The notes under the pieces are model-generated. The model saw nothing but the letters and a program-made list of their open reading frames with translations, was not told where the DNA came from and did not search any database. From Bog-473 sp035947875 (GTDB lineage Bacteria > Actinomycetota > Acidimicrobiia > Acidimicrobiales > RAAP-2), in the NCBI GenBank assembly GCA_035947875.1, contig DASZJQ010000166.1, forward strand, positions 1 to 46,865: 46,865 nucleotides of DNA. Direction: 5' to 3'. A program made the position numbers and the translations under genes. Shown here one piece after another: positions 34,536 to 42,877 of this stretch (positions are counted from its first letter, which is position 1; every line of letters starts with the position of its first letter).

Positions 34536-35636
34536 ATGACCAGCTCAGCCCCGCCGACGACGACGAATGCGAACGAGTCGGGTGAGACGAGTGAGGAGCC
34601 GGCCTCGAAGTGGGGCATTGCGTCGCCCTCGACCACCTTGTTCGACTTCGACTACACGGGTGGACGCGAACAGCTCCTGCGTCTCTACGACAAGGGCACC
34701 CGCCGCCAGTGGATCGGCAGCGACCGCTTGGACTGGTCGCTCGATGTGGATCTCGACAACCCGGTCGGTCTGCCCGACGACATCAACCCGCTCTTCGGGA
34801 CCGAATGGTGGGACAAGATGGACGAGGCACGCAAGGGCGAGGTACGGCGCCACTTCGAGGCCTGGCGTTTCAGCCAGTTCATGCACGGTGAGCAGGGCGC
34901 GCTGATCTGCACGGCCAAGATCGTCCAGACCGTCCCCGATATCGACTCCAAGTTCTACGCCGCGACCCAGGTCATCGACGAGGCACGCCATGTCGAGGTC
35001 TACAGCCGCTACCTGCACGAGAAGGTGCAGCTGACGTACCCGCTGAACCCCAACCTCAAGAGCCTGCTCGACGACGTCATCTCGGACAGCCGCTGGGACA
35101 TGACCTACCTGGGCATGCAGGTGCTGATCGAAGGACTGGCCCTGGCCGCCTTCGGCATCATCCGCAACATGGCGCAGGAACCGCTGGCCAAGGCCCTCAA
35201 CGCCTACGTCATGCAGGACGAGGCGCGCCACGTCATGTTCGGGCGCCTGGCCCTGCGGGACTACTACCCCCAGCTGACCCAGGCCGAGCGCGACGAGCGA
35301 GAGGAGTTCTGCGTCGAGGCCTGTTATCGCATGCGCGACCGCTTTCTGGGCGAGGAGGTGTGGGAGCGGCTCGAACTTCCCCCAGAAGTGGCCCCGTATG
35401 TGGAGAACAGCGAGACGTTGCAGGTCTTCCGCAGCTACCTCTTCATGCGCATCGTGCCCATCCTCAAGGACATCGGTCTATGGGGACCCAAAATTCGCTC
35501 AGCCTTTGAGGACATGGGCGTCATCTCGTTCGCCGAGACAGACATCGACCAGGAGATGGCCGACGATGAAGCAGCGGCCGAGGAGTACGACAAGACCCGG
35601 ATGGCCCACGTCAATGCCGTGGCCGACCTGGCCTGA
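34536..35636 (+). CDS. Ferritin-like diiron protein (R2/AurF-like)
   Basis: A 366-residue all-helical protein with a complete set of diiron ligands: Glu119 (MHGEQGA), Glu149xxHis152 (DEARHVEVY), Glu199 (LIEGLALAAF) and Glu229xxHis232 (DEARHVMFG). This is the pattern of R2-like oxidases and N-oxygenases such as AurF; the protein itself is not a ribonucleotide reductase R2 by length or flanks. It could hydroxylate, desaturate or N-oxidise a substrate. The ATG at 34536 has AAAAGGAGCGCC upstream. It ends 3 bp from the convergent YbjQ operon. Confidence 0.85.
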   Translation: MTSSAPPTTTNANESGETSEEPASKWGIASPSTTLFDFDYTGGREQLLRLYDKGTRRQWIGSDRLDWSLDVDLDNPVGLPDDINPLFGTEWWDKMDEARKGEVRRHFEAWRFSQFMHGEQGALICTAKIVQTVPDIDSKFYAATQVIDEARHVEVYSRYLHEKVQLTYPLNPNLKSLLDDVISDSRWDMTYLGMQVLIEGLALAAFGIIRNMAQEPLAKALNAYVMQDEARHVMFGRLALRDYYPQLTQAERDEREEFCVEACYRMRDRFLGEEVWERLELPPEVAPYVENSETLQVFRSYLFMRIVPILKDIGLWGPKIRSAFEDMGVISFAETDIDQEMADDEAAAEEYDKTRMAHVNAVADLA

Positions 35637-35639
35637 ACC

Positions 35640-36020
35640 TCAACTCTCGAGGCCGGCCTGAATCTGCTGCATGGGCTGGTTGGTGTCGAGATAGTCGCGC
35701 CAGGAGGTCACCTTGCCGTCGTCGTCCACCGAGACGACGGTTGCACCCTCCATGACGATGGCAATCCCGGGCCCGCCCTCGGTGGGGAACGTGCCGGTCC
35801 CGGTCCACTCGAAGACGGCCCAATCGTCTCCGCCTCGGATGTCGTCGATGCGCTGCTTCCAGTCGGGGAAGATCTTGTCGGTGTCGGTGGCCACCTTGTG
35901 GACATCGGTGGTCCAGGGGGTCACCGGATCGCAGAATCGGCCGCCCGGAGCGAAGAGCCCGGCGAAGGCGTCCGGTCCGTCCAACGTCTCGTAGCGTCGC
36001 GCCCACGCCGACCAGTCCAT
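35640..36020 (-). CDS. SnoaL/NTF2-like small protein
   Basis: 126 residues with a cone-shaped alpha+beta fold: WARRYETLDGPDAFAGLFAPGGRFCDP, then VFEWTGTGTF and WRDYLDTNQPM. This matches the NTF2/SnoaL-like superfamily, whose members are enzymes, binding proteins or orphans. It is the last gene of the five-gene YbjQ operon. GTG 36032 overlaps the stop of the preceding gene (GTGA) and is an alternative start that would add four residues. Confidence 0.75.
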   Translation of the reverse strand: MDWSAWARRYETLDGPDAFAGLFAPGGRFCDPVTPWTTDVHKVATDTDKIFPDWKQRIDDIRGGDDWAVFEWTGTGTFPTEGGPGIAIVMEGATVVSVDDDGKVTSWRDYLDTNQPMQQIQAGLES

Positions 36021-36028
36021 GGCGGTGC

Positions 36029-36868
36029 TCACTTTCCCCTCAGGTTTTGCGCGGCGAACATCACCACGGCATCGTCGAGCGGGAGAATCACCTGGGGCTC
36101 GATGTTCCTGTGGACATCCGCCACCAGCTTTACGGTCGTTCCCCAGGCCGTGAACCCCACGGCGTGACGCGCGAAACTCATGGGACCTTCGGTCACCTTG
36201 ACTCCGACCACGCCGTGCCCACCCACCTCGAGGGCCGAGCGCTGCATCCGCTCCATGGCCGACTCCCGGGCGGCGTACATGGCCTGGGTGAAGTTGGTCA
36301 ACTCGATATTCTGCGTCTTCTGCTGCAGGGCCGCACCGGCCGAACGCCGGGGGGCGTAGACGAAGCTGGCGCCGAAGGCCAAACCGGCCGGCATCCACCC
36401 GGCCCCCTTCAGGAGGGTGAAGTCGCGGGCCGAAAGGTCGGAGACGAAGGGAAGCGCCGGGGTCGAACCGCCATCGACCGGCCGCACCGCCGTGCCGACC
36501 AGGTCGACATCGATGTGGTGGTTCCGTACCTCCACCCCGATCCGCACCCCGACCACGCCGTGCCCGTGGACCTTGGCGCACTCCTCCTTCAGCCGGTCGG
36601 CCGCTCCCTGCACCGCCGCGTTGTGGGCCGCCGACGCCACCCCGATCTCGCCCTGGCCCCAGTTCCACACACCGAAGGGCACGGACGCCACCGACACCCC
36701 ACACACAAGATCAACCGGCTCCCAGCCGGCCGAGTGCAGGAGCAACGCCTCGTCGATCGAGAGGTCTGACGTGACCCCCCGTTTGGTGTTGGGCGGTGGC
36801 GCCGTGGCCAGGGATTTGGCACCGCGGAGCATCTCGGCCTTCACGTCGATGGCGACGTCCTCACTCAT
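36029..36868 (-). CDS. Tandem YbjQ-like domain protein (paralogue A)
   Basis: A 279-residue protein with two YbjQ/PF01906-like domains. Each ends in the family strand GHGVVGVRIGV (first) or GHGVVGVKVTEG (second), with a conserved helix containing A..A.DRL or AMYAARESAMERM before it. YbjQ-like proteins form pentameric assemblies and have been called putative heavy-metal binders, but function is unproven. Overlap with the next gene (ATGA at 36865-36868) shows coupling. Sequence similarity to paralogue C, such as SDLS..F and NFTQAMYAARE, is visible by eye. Confidence 0.75.
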   Translation of the reverse strand: MSEDVAIDVKAEMLRGAKSLATAPPPNTKRGVTSDLSIDEALLLHSAGWEPVDLVCGVSVASVPFGVWNWGQGEIGVASAAHNAAVQGAADRLKEECAKVHGHGVVGVRIGVEVRNHHIDVDLVGTAVRPVDGGSTPALPFVSDLSARDFTLLKGAGWMPAGLAFGASFVYAPRRSAGAALQQKTQNIELTNFTQAMYAARESAMERMQRSALEVGGHGVVGVKVTEGPMSFARHAVGFTAWGTTVKLVADVHRNIEPQVILPLDDAVVMFAAQNLRGK

Positions 36869-37770
36869 GACAGGCGGACCGTAGGCCGTGGGGAGGGCAC
36901 GACGTCAAAATCCTTGAAGCGGCGCACCCGGTTCCCTCGAATGGTGCAATCGATGACCTCATCGCCCTGGGCGAGCTCACGCTTCTGCACATCGATCTGG
37001 ACACCGTGCAGGGCGTCACCGACCAATTTTTGGCGGACGTGCTTTCGCGCCAGTTGGCGCACCGCCATGTGCGCCCTGATCACTTGCTCTACCTCGCCCG
37101 TTTGATTGGTGTTGCCCCAGCCACGCCCCCCTTCCATTTGGTACTCGGTGATGCAGTAGGCCCACACCCGGACCGAGGCCATGGAGGCCACGACCGCCAC
37201 CGGCATGAAGCCGGCCTCGATCGACTTGGTCAGGCGCTGACCGGCCAGATAGGTGGTCCACGGGACCCCGGCGGCCGGGGGTGGGCCATCCTCCACCGTG
37301 ACGGCCGTGCCCAGGAAGTGGAATTCACTGGTCTGGCTGTCGGCCACCGGGGTCACGCGATCCACCACGCCGATGACACCGTGGGCGCCCAGCGCCGTCG
37401 CTTCGTCGAGCATGCGGGCATAGGCGGCGCCGTAGCCGGCGGACCAGGCGGCCTCGACCCACGGTTGCTCCAGGTTCTGTCCCCACATCCGATGTTCGGC
37501 CGACACGTAGCCGTGCGGGCAGCGGTAGCTCTCCGAATAGGCCCCGTCGCTCTGTGCCCCCATGGTGTACGGATTCGATCCCCGCATGAAGGACGAACCG
37601 GCGCCGTACCAGCCCCACTGCATCACGCAGAAGCCCTGCACCAGGCCGACCGGCTCCAGGCCGAGCTGCAGGCACGCGGCGAAATCCGGCACGGTGAGCC
37701 CGGAGGAGAAGGCGCCCGAACTAAATCGGCGTACAGCGGCTTCGGGGAGCTCGGCGGAGCTTTGGCTCAT
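36865..37770 (-). CDS. Tandem YbjQ-like domain protein (paralogue B), divergent
   Basis: 301 residues. The first domain keeps GAHGVIGVVDR and the preceding helix with YARMLDEATALG. The second domain is degenerate: LVGDALHGVQIDVQK replaces the GVVGV strand. The protein also carries an aromatic Gly/Trp/Tyr stretch (VMQWGWYGAGSSF) not seen in the other paralogues. ATG 37770 overlaps the TGA of paralogue C, and its own stop overlaps paralogue A. The start MSQSSAEL is supported by that overlap. Confidence 0.72.
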   Translation of the reverse strand: MSQSSAELPEAAVRRFSSGAFSSGLTVPDFAACLQLGLEPVGLVQGFCVMQWGWYGAGSSFMRGSNPYTMGAQSDGAYSESYRCPHGYVSAEHRMWGQNLEQPWVEAAWSAGYGAAYARMLDEATALGAHGVIGVVDRVTPVADSQTSEFHFLGTAVTVEDGPPPAAGVPWTTYLAGQRLTKSIEAGFMPVAVVASMASVRVWAYCITEYQMEGGRGWGNTNQTGEVEQVIRAHMAVRQLARKHVRQKLVGDALHGVQIDVQKRELAQGDEVIDCTIRGNRVRRFKDFDVVPSPRPTVRLS

Positions 37771-38588
37771 CAGTTGTCGAGCGAGATGATGGTCAAGGGC
37801 TTGGGGAGGGTGACCTCCCCGGTGGTCTTGGTGACCGCCGTGCCGATGGACAGGAACTCGATGGTGTGCGAGCCCCATTGGTGCGACTTCTCCTCCAGGC
37901 GCACGCCGACGATGCCGCTGGCATTGAGTTGCCCCGCCTCATCCTGCATGCGGGTCATGGCCAGCTCGCGCGCCTCGTAGAGCGCCTGGGTGAAATTGGG
38001 CAGCTCCACGTTCTGCCCCATGGAGCCCAGCGCCTGGGTGAGCTTGCGATGGGCGATGTGGTAGACGCACGTGCCCATGACCAGGCCCTGCGGCACGTGG
38101 CCGGTTTGCATGAGGGTCCAGAAATCTTGCCCGGAGAGGTCGGACGTGAACGGCTTGCCCAGGGCGTTCTTGTACGACGTCCCGTCCTCGGCCTTCACCG
38201 CCGTCCCGAAGGCGATGAACTCGGCCGAGTCGCTGCCCCACTCGTAGTAGTTGACGTCGAGGCGGACGCCGACCACGCCGTCGGCGCCGAGCTCCTCCGC
38301 CTCCTCTTCCATTCTGTTCATGGCCAATTCCCGGGCGGTGTACATGGCCTCGGTCAGCTTGGTGAGCTCCTGGCTCTCCCCCCACTTCCTCGTCTGCAGG
38401 CCGATGTGGTAGATCGACGAGCCCATGACGAAGCCGAGGGGGTGGAATCCCGCTTCCTTGACCAGGAGGAATTCATTGACCGAAAGGTCGGACGTGAAGA
38501 GACCGTGCTCGAGTTCCTCCAAACGATGGGTGGCGTCCTTGGGAAGATCCTTGGGTAGATCCTTGGGAGGATCCGCTGGTTGGGTCAC
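37770..38588 (-). CDS. Tandem YbjQ-like domain protein (paralogue C)
   Basis: 272 residues. After a Pro/Lys-Asp repeat (PKDLPKDLPKD) come two YbjQ-like domains: LGADGVVGVRLDVN and NASGIVGVRLEEK, each preceded by a helix of the AMYTARELAMNRMEEE / ALYEARELAMTRMQDE type. These two helices are nearly the same, so the halves arose by internal duplication. The GTG start at 38588 overlaps the stop of the upstream gene (GTGA). Confidence 0.75.
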   Translation of the reverse strand: MTQPADPPKDLPKDLPKDATHRLEELEHGLFTSDLSVNEFLLVKEAGFHPLGFVMGSSIYHIGLQTRKWGESQELTKLTEAMYTARELAMNRMEEEAEELGADGVVGVRLDVNYYEWGSDSAEFIAFGTAVKAEDGTSYKNALGKPFTSDLSGQDFWTLMQTGHVPQGLVMGTCVYHIAHRKLTQALGSMGQNVELPNFTQALYEARELAMTRMQDEAGQLNASGIVGVRLEEKSHQWGSHTIEFLSIGTAVTKTTGEVTLPKPLTIISLDN

Positions 38589-39013
38589 GATGAGTCTCCG
38601 ATCACTATGTGTTCGAGCGCCAGACGCGTCTGCTCGCTGTGGGCCGCTTCGTCGTTGAGCGTGGTGAGGAGTCGGGCCAGCCAGACGTCCATGCCGACCT
38701 GCTCGCTGCGGATGCGGATGCCCCCCGAGGCGTGGCCGATACTGCAGCGAACGCCCGCGCCTTCCACCTCGGCCCGCAACGTGTCGTCACCCAGGATGAT
38801 CTGCACCGATTTGATTTCGTCGGACCGGCGGATGCGCCCGCCCGCCCGCTCGACCTGGATGCGGTTGCCCAGCACCTCCGAGAGCTGGCTGACGAGCAGC
38901 TTGAGCATCAGGCGCACGTCCGTGCTGTTGGACTGCAACGTGGCAACCGCCATGTCGAGGTCGAACCCGTCGCCCTGCGCTGCATTGGCGGGCTCCATGC
39001 TCATTGGCGGCAT
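38585..39013 (-). CDS. Operon-leading hypothetical protein of the YbjQ cluster
   Basis: 142 residues, alpha/beta, without signal peptide or recognised family. A helix LMLKLLVSQLSEVLG is followed by strands such as DEIKSVQIILGDDTLRAEVEG and a final helical stretch. It is the first gene of the five-gene minus-strand cluster; its stop overlaps the start of paralogue C. The start could be any of three nearby ATGs (39013, 39004, 38998). Its job is unknown; its position suggests a partner of the YbjQ-domain proteins. Confidence 0.65.
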   Translation of the reverse strand: MPPMSMEPANAAQGDGFDLDMAVATLQSNSTDVRLMLKLLVSQLSEVLGNRIQVERAGGRIRRSDEIKSVQIILGDDTLRAEVEGAGVRCSIGHASGGIRIRSEQVGMDVWLARLLTTLNDEAAHSEQTRLALEHIVIGDSS

Positions 39014-39062
39014 CGTACCGCCCGATCAGGCATCGAACGCAGCGGGTCTGCCACCCTCTCCC

Positions 39063-39509
39063 TCAGCTGGGGCGTGACTCGCAGATCACCACGGGGATAT
39101 CGCGCTTCGTCTTGTCCTGATACCCGCCGTATCCCTTGTAGGCCGCCACAATCTGTGGCCAGAGCGTCGCTTTCTCCTCCGCCGAGGCGGTGCGGGCCCG
39201 GAGCGGACGGGTGACCCCGCCGATGGTGACCTCGACGTCGGGATTGGCCGTCAGGTTTCGGTACCACTGGGGATCGCGATCGTCCCCGCCCTTCGAGGCC
39301 ACCAGGACGACCCGGTCATCGTCCTGCAGCGGGGACGCCAGCATGGTCGTGCGGTGCTTCCCTGTGGCGCGGCCGATGGTGTGCAATTCCACCACCGGCA
39401 TCCCGAAGGCCGAGTGCAGGATCCGGCCGCCACTGACTTTCAGAATGGCCTGGTGGGTGCGGCTCATCACCTTGCCTCCGACGTCATTGATCGTCTGTTG
39501 CCAGGTCAT
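39063..39509 (-). CDS. F420-dependent nitroreductase (Ddn) family protein
   Basis: 148 residues of the split beta-barrel fold. The family pattern is GMPVVELHTIGRATGKHRTTML followed by VVLVASKGGDDRDPQWYRNL and VTIGGVTRPLRARTA. These match Ddn-type deazaflavin-dependent reductases of actinobacteria. The cofactor F420 is a family expectation, not visible directly. It lies upstream of the YbjQ cluster on the same strand, 49 bp away, and could be co-transcribed with it. Confidence 0.88.
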   Translation of the reverse strand: MTWQQTINDVGGKVMSRTHQAILKVSGGRILHSAFGMPVVELHTIGRATGKHRTTMLASPLQDDDRVVLVASKGGDDRDPQWYRNLTANPDVEVTIGGVTRPLRARTASAEEKATLWPQIVAAYKGYGGYQDKTKRDIPVVICESRPS

Positions 39510-39690
39510 GGCGATTCCCTCCCGCCGTCGAGTGACCGGCCAAAGCTAGTGCGCTGCCCGGTGCCCACCCATCTCGGGTGGTGGGGATGGATCGGGGGAC
39601 GCGGAGCACGGCTTCGGATGAGGCGCGACTCCGAACGGACGGGGCGATTGCCGGTCCACCCGCCGGCTGCATGGACCGCGAGGGCGGTGC

Positions 39691-40341
39691 CTAGAAGCCT
39701 GCGCCCCCGGTGGCCGGGGCCGTGGTGGGGGTGGTGGTGCTTGGCGGCTGGGTGGTGGGCGGCTGGGTGGACGGTGTCATGGTGGGCGGCGTCGTGGCCG
39801 GGGAGGGGGTCTGTGTCGTGGCCGGAGTGGTGCCTGGGGTGGTGCCGGCCGTGCCGGGCGATGTCGTCGTCACTGGGGGCGAGGCCGGGGGCGACGCCGG
39901 GGTCGAGACGTGAGCGGCTGCCGGTGCGCCACTCTTGAGAACGGCGAACCACACGCCCGCGATCCCCTGCCCCTTGGCCTGCCCCAGCTTCGTGTCGCCG
40001 GTGAAGTGGTAGAGCGCCGCGCCGTGGAAGGCCACCTGCCGCCGTCCGTGAGCTACATGGATCGTCGAGAGCCCCTTCAGGCCGCGCGGCCCCTGGAGGT
40101 GGTCGCCCTTGGGGAGAAGCAACGGCAACCAGATCTGGGCGCACGCGCCGGTGCAGGTCGACCGGCCCGTCGGGTCCGATGTCAAGTGGTACAACGTGAG
40201 ACCGGTGTTGGTGGTCAGGACGAGACCGACCTTGGGCACCTGCGCCGTCTTGATCGTGAGGGTGTGGCTGGTGCTCGCCCCGGCCGGGGTCATCACCGCG
40301 GCGGCCAGGGTGGCCGCGACCAGCGCGCCTTGGGCCACCAT
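39691..40341 (-). CDS. Secreted repeat protein (PF03640-like) with Pro/Thr tail
   Basis: A 216-residue exported protein. ATG 40341 opens a signal peptide (MVAQGALVAATLAAAVMTPAGA). The mature domain has two copies of the 'secreted repeat of unknown function' (LTLYHLTSDPTGRSTC and AALYHFTGDTKLGQ), with a Cys-x-x-x-Cys (CTGAC) and W. The last 65 residues are Pro/Thr/Ser-rich, as in wall-spanning tails. The TGA of a 34-residue acidic ORF overlaps its ATG. An upstream in-frame extension exists but uses A-ending codons unlike the genome. Confidence 0.8.
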   Translation of the reverse strand: MVAQGALVAATLAAAVMTPAGASTSHTLTIKTAQVPKVGLVLTTNTGLTLYHLTSDPTGRSTCTGACAQIWLPLLLPKGDHLQGPRGLKGLSTIHVAHGRRQVAFHGAALYHFTGDTKLGQAKGQGIAGVWFAVLKSGAPAAAHVSTPASPPASPPVTTTSPGTAGTTPGTTPATTQTPSPATTPPTMTPSTQPPTTQPPSTTTPTTAPATGGAGF

Positions 40342-40445
40342 CACGGCGCTTCGTCCCCACAGTCTTCGTCCTTCTCGCCCTCGCCCTCGTCGTCCTTGTC
40401 TTCCTCGTTCTCGTCGTCCTTGGCCCATCGCCCGTCACCACCCAT
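40341..40445 (-). CDS. 34-residue acidic ORF coupled to the secreted repeat gene
   Basis: The frame starts ATG 40445 and reads MGGDGRWAKDDENEEDK then ends KDEDCGDEAP; over half of the residues are Asp or Glu. Codons end mostly in G or C in this frame (GAC, GAG), while the overlapping alternative frame has many A-ending codons, so this frame is the coding-like one. Its TGA overlaps the ATG of the next gene (TGATG). It is too short for standard gene finders. It may be a leader peptide that controls the downstream gene. Confidence 0.5.
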   Translation of the reverse strand: MGGDGRWAKDDENEEDKDDEGEGEKDEDCGDEAP

Positions 40446-40447
40446 CT

Positions 40448-40475
40448 CCCGTATATCGATCAGGTGTCATACGGG
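40448..40475. promoter_or_regulatory. Inverted repeat CCCGTAT-N14-ATACGGG
   Basis: Perfect 7-bp arms (40448-40454 and 40469-40475) flank 14 bp containing ATCGAT. The repeat lies directly upstream of the acidic ORF, with a TATACG -10-like element inside the left arm on the minus strand, and between that ORF and the divergent VOC gene. It looks like an operator. Confidence 0.5.
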
Positions 40476-40576
40476 CGAGGACGCCCACGAGATTGTCGGG
40501 GCGCCTGCGGGCCCGACGCTTTAGTGTTGGGGCATTCGGTTCCCGAAAGGACCAGCTGCGGGGGAGGGCTCGATAC

Positions 40577-41140
40577 ATGGCCAATGGCAGATTCGAACTC
40601 CAGGGCATCAACCACCTGGCCCTGGTGTGCCGCGACATGGCACGGACCGTCGACTTCTACACGACGGTCCTCGGCATGCCACTGGTCAAGACCATCGAGC
40701 TGCCGGGCGGCATGGGCCAGCACTTCTTTTTCGACTGTGGTGGGGGTGATTGCCTGGCGTTCTTCTGGTTCCCCGACGCTCCGGACGGGGTGCCGGGGGT
40801 CAGCGCGCCGGCGGCGCGGCCCGATCAGGGTGACCTGACCAGCGCCATCGGCTCCATGAACCACGTGGCGTTCAACGTGTCACCGGACAAGATCGAGGAG
40901 TATCGAGAGCGGCTCCTGGCGGCCGGGGTCGACTGCACGGAGGTGGCCAATCACGACGACAGCGAGTGGACGATCAGCGACGAACTCCACCCGGGCGTCT
41001 ACGTGCGCAGCGTGTACTTCCAGGACCCTGACGGGATACTGCTCGAGTTCGCCTGCTGGTTGCGAGCGTTCGGACCCGACGACGTCAACCTCGCGCCGGC
41101 CCGGGCTACCGGCAGCACGCCGGCGCCCGCCACGGCCTGA
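40577..41140 (+). CDS. VOC family dioxygenase-like protein
   Basis: 187 residues. GINHLALVCRDMARTVDFYTTVLGMPL opens the first VOC module; GSMNHVAFNVSPDKIEEY and VRSVYFQDPDGILLEFACW form the second. His13, His96-region and Glu near the end are the usual metal triad. The architecture resembles ring-cleaving or lactoylglutathione-lyase-type VOC proteins. Start ATG 40577 has GGGGGAGGG upstream. Its stop overlaps the start of the CMD gene (TGATG), so three genes form an operon. Confidence 0.87.
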   Translation: MANGRFELQGINHLALVCRDMARTVDFYTTVLGMPLVKTIELPGGMGQHFFFDCGGGDCLAFFWFPDAPDGVPGVSAPAARPDQGDLTSAIGSMNHVAFNVSPDKIEEYRERLLAAGVDCTEVANHDDSEWTISDELHPGVYVRSVYFQDPDGILLEFACWLRAFGPDDVNLAPARATGSTPAPATA

Positions 41141-41760
41141 TGCCGCGGCTGCGCCAGGTTCCCCTGAACGAGGCGAGGTCGCCCATCGTCACCACCATGT
41201 ACGAATGGCTCTTCGAGGGGCGCGACCCGGTGGTCGAGCCCGGGCGCTGGGACGGCACCACCGGCGATTGGTGGACCGTCTTCGCCCTGGTGCCCGACGT
41301 CTTGGACCACGCCGTCAAGGGCTTCGGCCTCTACCAGAGCCCAACCCGCATCCTCAACCCCGAGTGGCGGGAGCTCGGCCAGATCCGCGCCGGCTGGGCC
41401 GCCGGGAGCCAGTTCGTCTTCTCCCAGCACGCCAAGTCGATGCGCGACCTCGGGATGCCCGAGGTCAAGATCACCTCGATCCCCTCCTGGATGGTCGCCA
41501 GCTGTTACGACGCCCCCGAGCGCGCCGTCCTCGCCTACACCGACTGCCTGGTCTATGACCACGGCCGGGTCCCCGACGACCTCTTCGCCGAGCTCAAGGC
41601 TCATCTCAGCGACGAGGCCGTCCTCGAGCTGACCTACATCACCACCCTCTACTTCCAACACGCCGTCATGTCGCGTGCGCTGCGCACCGAATTCGACGAT
41701 CGCCCCGAGCCAGTGGTCGAAGTTCCGGGACCACCGGGCGCTTCGGCCATGCACCGGTGA
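41140..41760 (+). CDS. Carboxymuconolactone decarboxylase family protein
   Basis: 206 residues, all helical. LNPEWRELGQIRAGWAAGSQFVFSQHAKSMRDLG has the CMD pattern, in which the usual C-x2-C redox pair is replaced (SQFVFSQH), so AhpD-like peroxidase activity is unlikely. ERAVLAYTDCLVYD is the second conserved helix. Such proteins occur in aromatic and steroid catabolism. The ATG overlaps the VOC stop and its own stop overlaps the next gene (GTGA at 41757). Confidence 0.82.
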   Translation: MPRLRQVPLNEARSPIVTTMYEWLFEGRDPVVEPGRWDGTTGDWWTVFALVPDVLDHAVKGFGLYQSPTRILNPEWRELGQIRAGWAAGSQFVFSQHAKSMRDLGMPEVKITSIPSWMVASCYDAPERAVLAYTDCLVYDHGRVPDDLFAELKAHLSDEAVLELTYITTLYFQHAVMSRALRTEFDDRPEPVVEVPGPPGASAMHR

Positions 41761-42779
41761 CGGCGGCGCACGTCGTCTCCCCCGACGACGAACAGCGTCA
41801 TCAACCCGAGGCCGAGGACCTGTGGAACGAGTCGTACTACGCCGACTTCGTGCACGAGGACGGCAGCTGGGGCGGGTGGCTCCGATTGGGGCTCTATCCG
41901 AATCGTCGCGTGGCCTGGTGGACGACATGGATCGTCGGCCCCGGCCGACCGGGCGTCTGTTCGGTCCGCTACGACGCGCCGGTGCCCGCCGGTACCGGGC
42001 TGGTGGCCGAGGACTCGGCCATCCGGATCGAGCTCGACATCGTGCAGCCGCTCGAGCAGTTCCGCATCGCCGCCTCCGCGCCCGCCGAGGTGTTCGAAGA
42101 TCCCGCCGAGGTCTACGCCGGCGGCCGCGGCCGGCCGGCGCGCCTCGACCTCGATCTGACCTGGACCACCGACGGCACGCCCTATCACTACGACCTCACC
42201 ACTCGATACGAGATCCCCTGCACCACCCACGGCACCGTCACCATTGACGGCGAGACGTTGACCGTCCGGGGTCAGGGGCAACGGGACCATTCCTGGGGCG
42301 TGCGCGACTGGTGGGCCTTCGGGTGGTGCTGGTCGTCGGCTCGGCTGGACGATGGGACCCGGGTGCATCTGGCCGACATCCGCATGCCCGGCTTCCCGGT
42401 GGCCTTCGGGTACGTCCAGACCCCCGTCGGCCAGTACCCCGCCGGCCAGTCCCCCGTCGGCGACGTCCACACCATCGGCACGCTCTCGGTCACCGAGGAT
42501 CTGGGCTCGGAGGGCATGCCCACCTCGGCCCGGATCGAGCTGACCTATGGCGAGTCGGCGGCGGGAGCCGGCCCCGTTGGCCCCGTTGGCGCCGTCGACG
42601 CCGTCGGAACCGTCGGCGCCCTGGCCATCGACGTGACGCCGTTGGCCTTCGGTCCGGTGCTGCTGCGCAACGACGATGGTCGCACCAGCCGCTTTCCCCG
42701 GGCGTTGGTGCGCTATGCGGCCGAGGACGGACGGGTGGGCCTGGGCTGGATCGAGTGGAATCAGCCCGAGGGCGGCTGA
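41757..42779 (+). CDS. DUF7064-like / hydratase-like beta-rich protein
   Basis: 340 residues, mostly beta strands. The signature GQGQRDHSWGVRDWWAFGW and WNESYYADFVHEDGSWGGW are shared with DUF7064/7065-type proteins and recall CrtC/AttH-like lipocalin folds. There is a low-complexity Gly-Pro-Val insertion (VGPVGAVDAVGTVGA) around residue 280. The GTG start overlaps the CMD stop. The family name is from memory and substrate is not known; context suggests catabolism of a lipid or ring compound. Confidence 0.7.
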   Translation: MTAAHVVSPDDEQRHQPEAEDLWNESYYADFVHEDGSWGGWLRLGLYPNRRVAWWTTWIVGPGRPGVCSVRYDAPVPAGTGLVAEDSAIRIELDIVQPLEQFRIAASAPAEVFEDPAEVYAGGRGRPARLDLDLTWTTDGTPYHYDLTTRYEIPCTTHGTVTIDGETLTVRGQGQRDHSWGVRDWWAFGWCWSSARLDDGTRVHLADIRMPGFPVAFGYVQTPVGQYPAGQSPVGDVHTIGTLSVTEDLGSEGMPTSARIELTYGESAAGAGPVGPVGAVDAVGTVGALAIDVTPLAFGPVLLRNDDGRTSRFPRALVRYAAEDGRVGLGWIEWNQPEGG

Positions 42780-42854
42780 GCCATTTGGCTAGCTCCTCGA
42801 GGCTGGTGCCCCGGACATCCCCGTTTGACCAGGTCGGCAACTACCACGCTGTGT

Positions 42855-42868
42855 CGTAACCAGTTACG
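42855..42868. promoter_or_regulatory. Palindrome CGTAAC-CA-GTTACG
   Basis: A perfect 6-bp inverted repeat, 9 bp before the GTG at 42878 of the LppX-like gene. A short direct repeat GTGTCGT flanks it (42851-42857 and 42873-42879). A dimeric repressor binding here could block transcription or translation start. Confidence 0.5.
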
Positions 42869-42877
42869 CTTTGTGTC

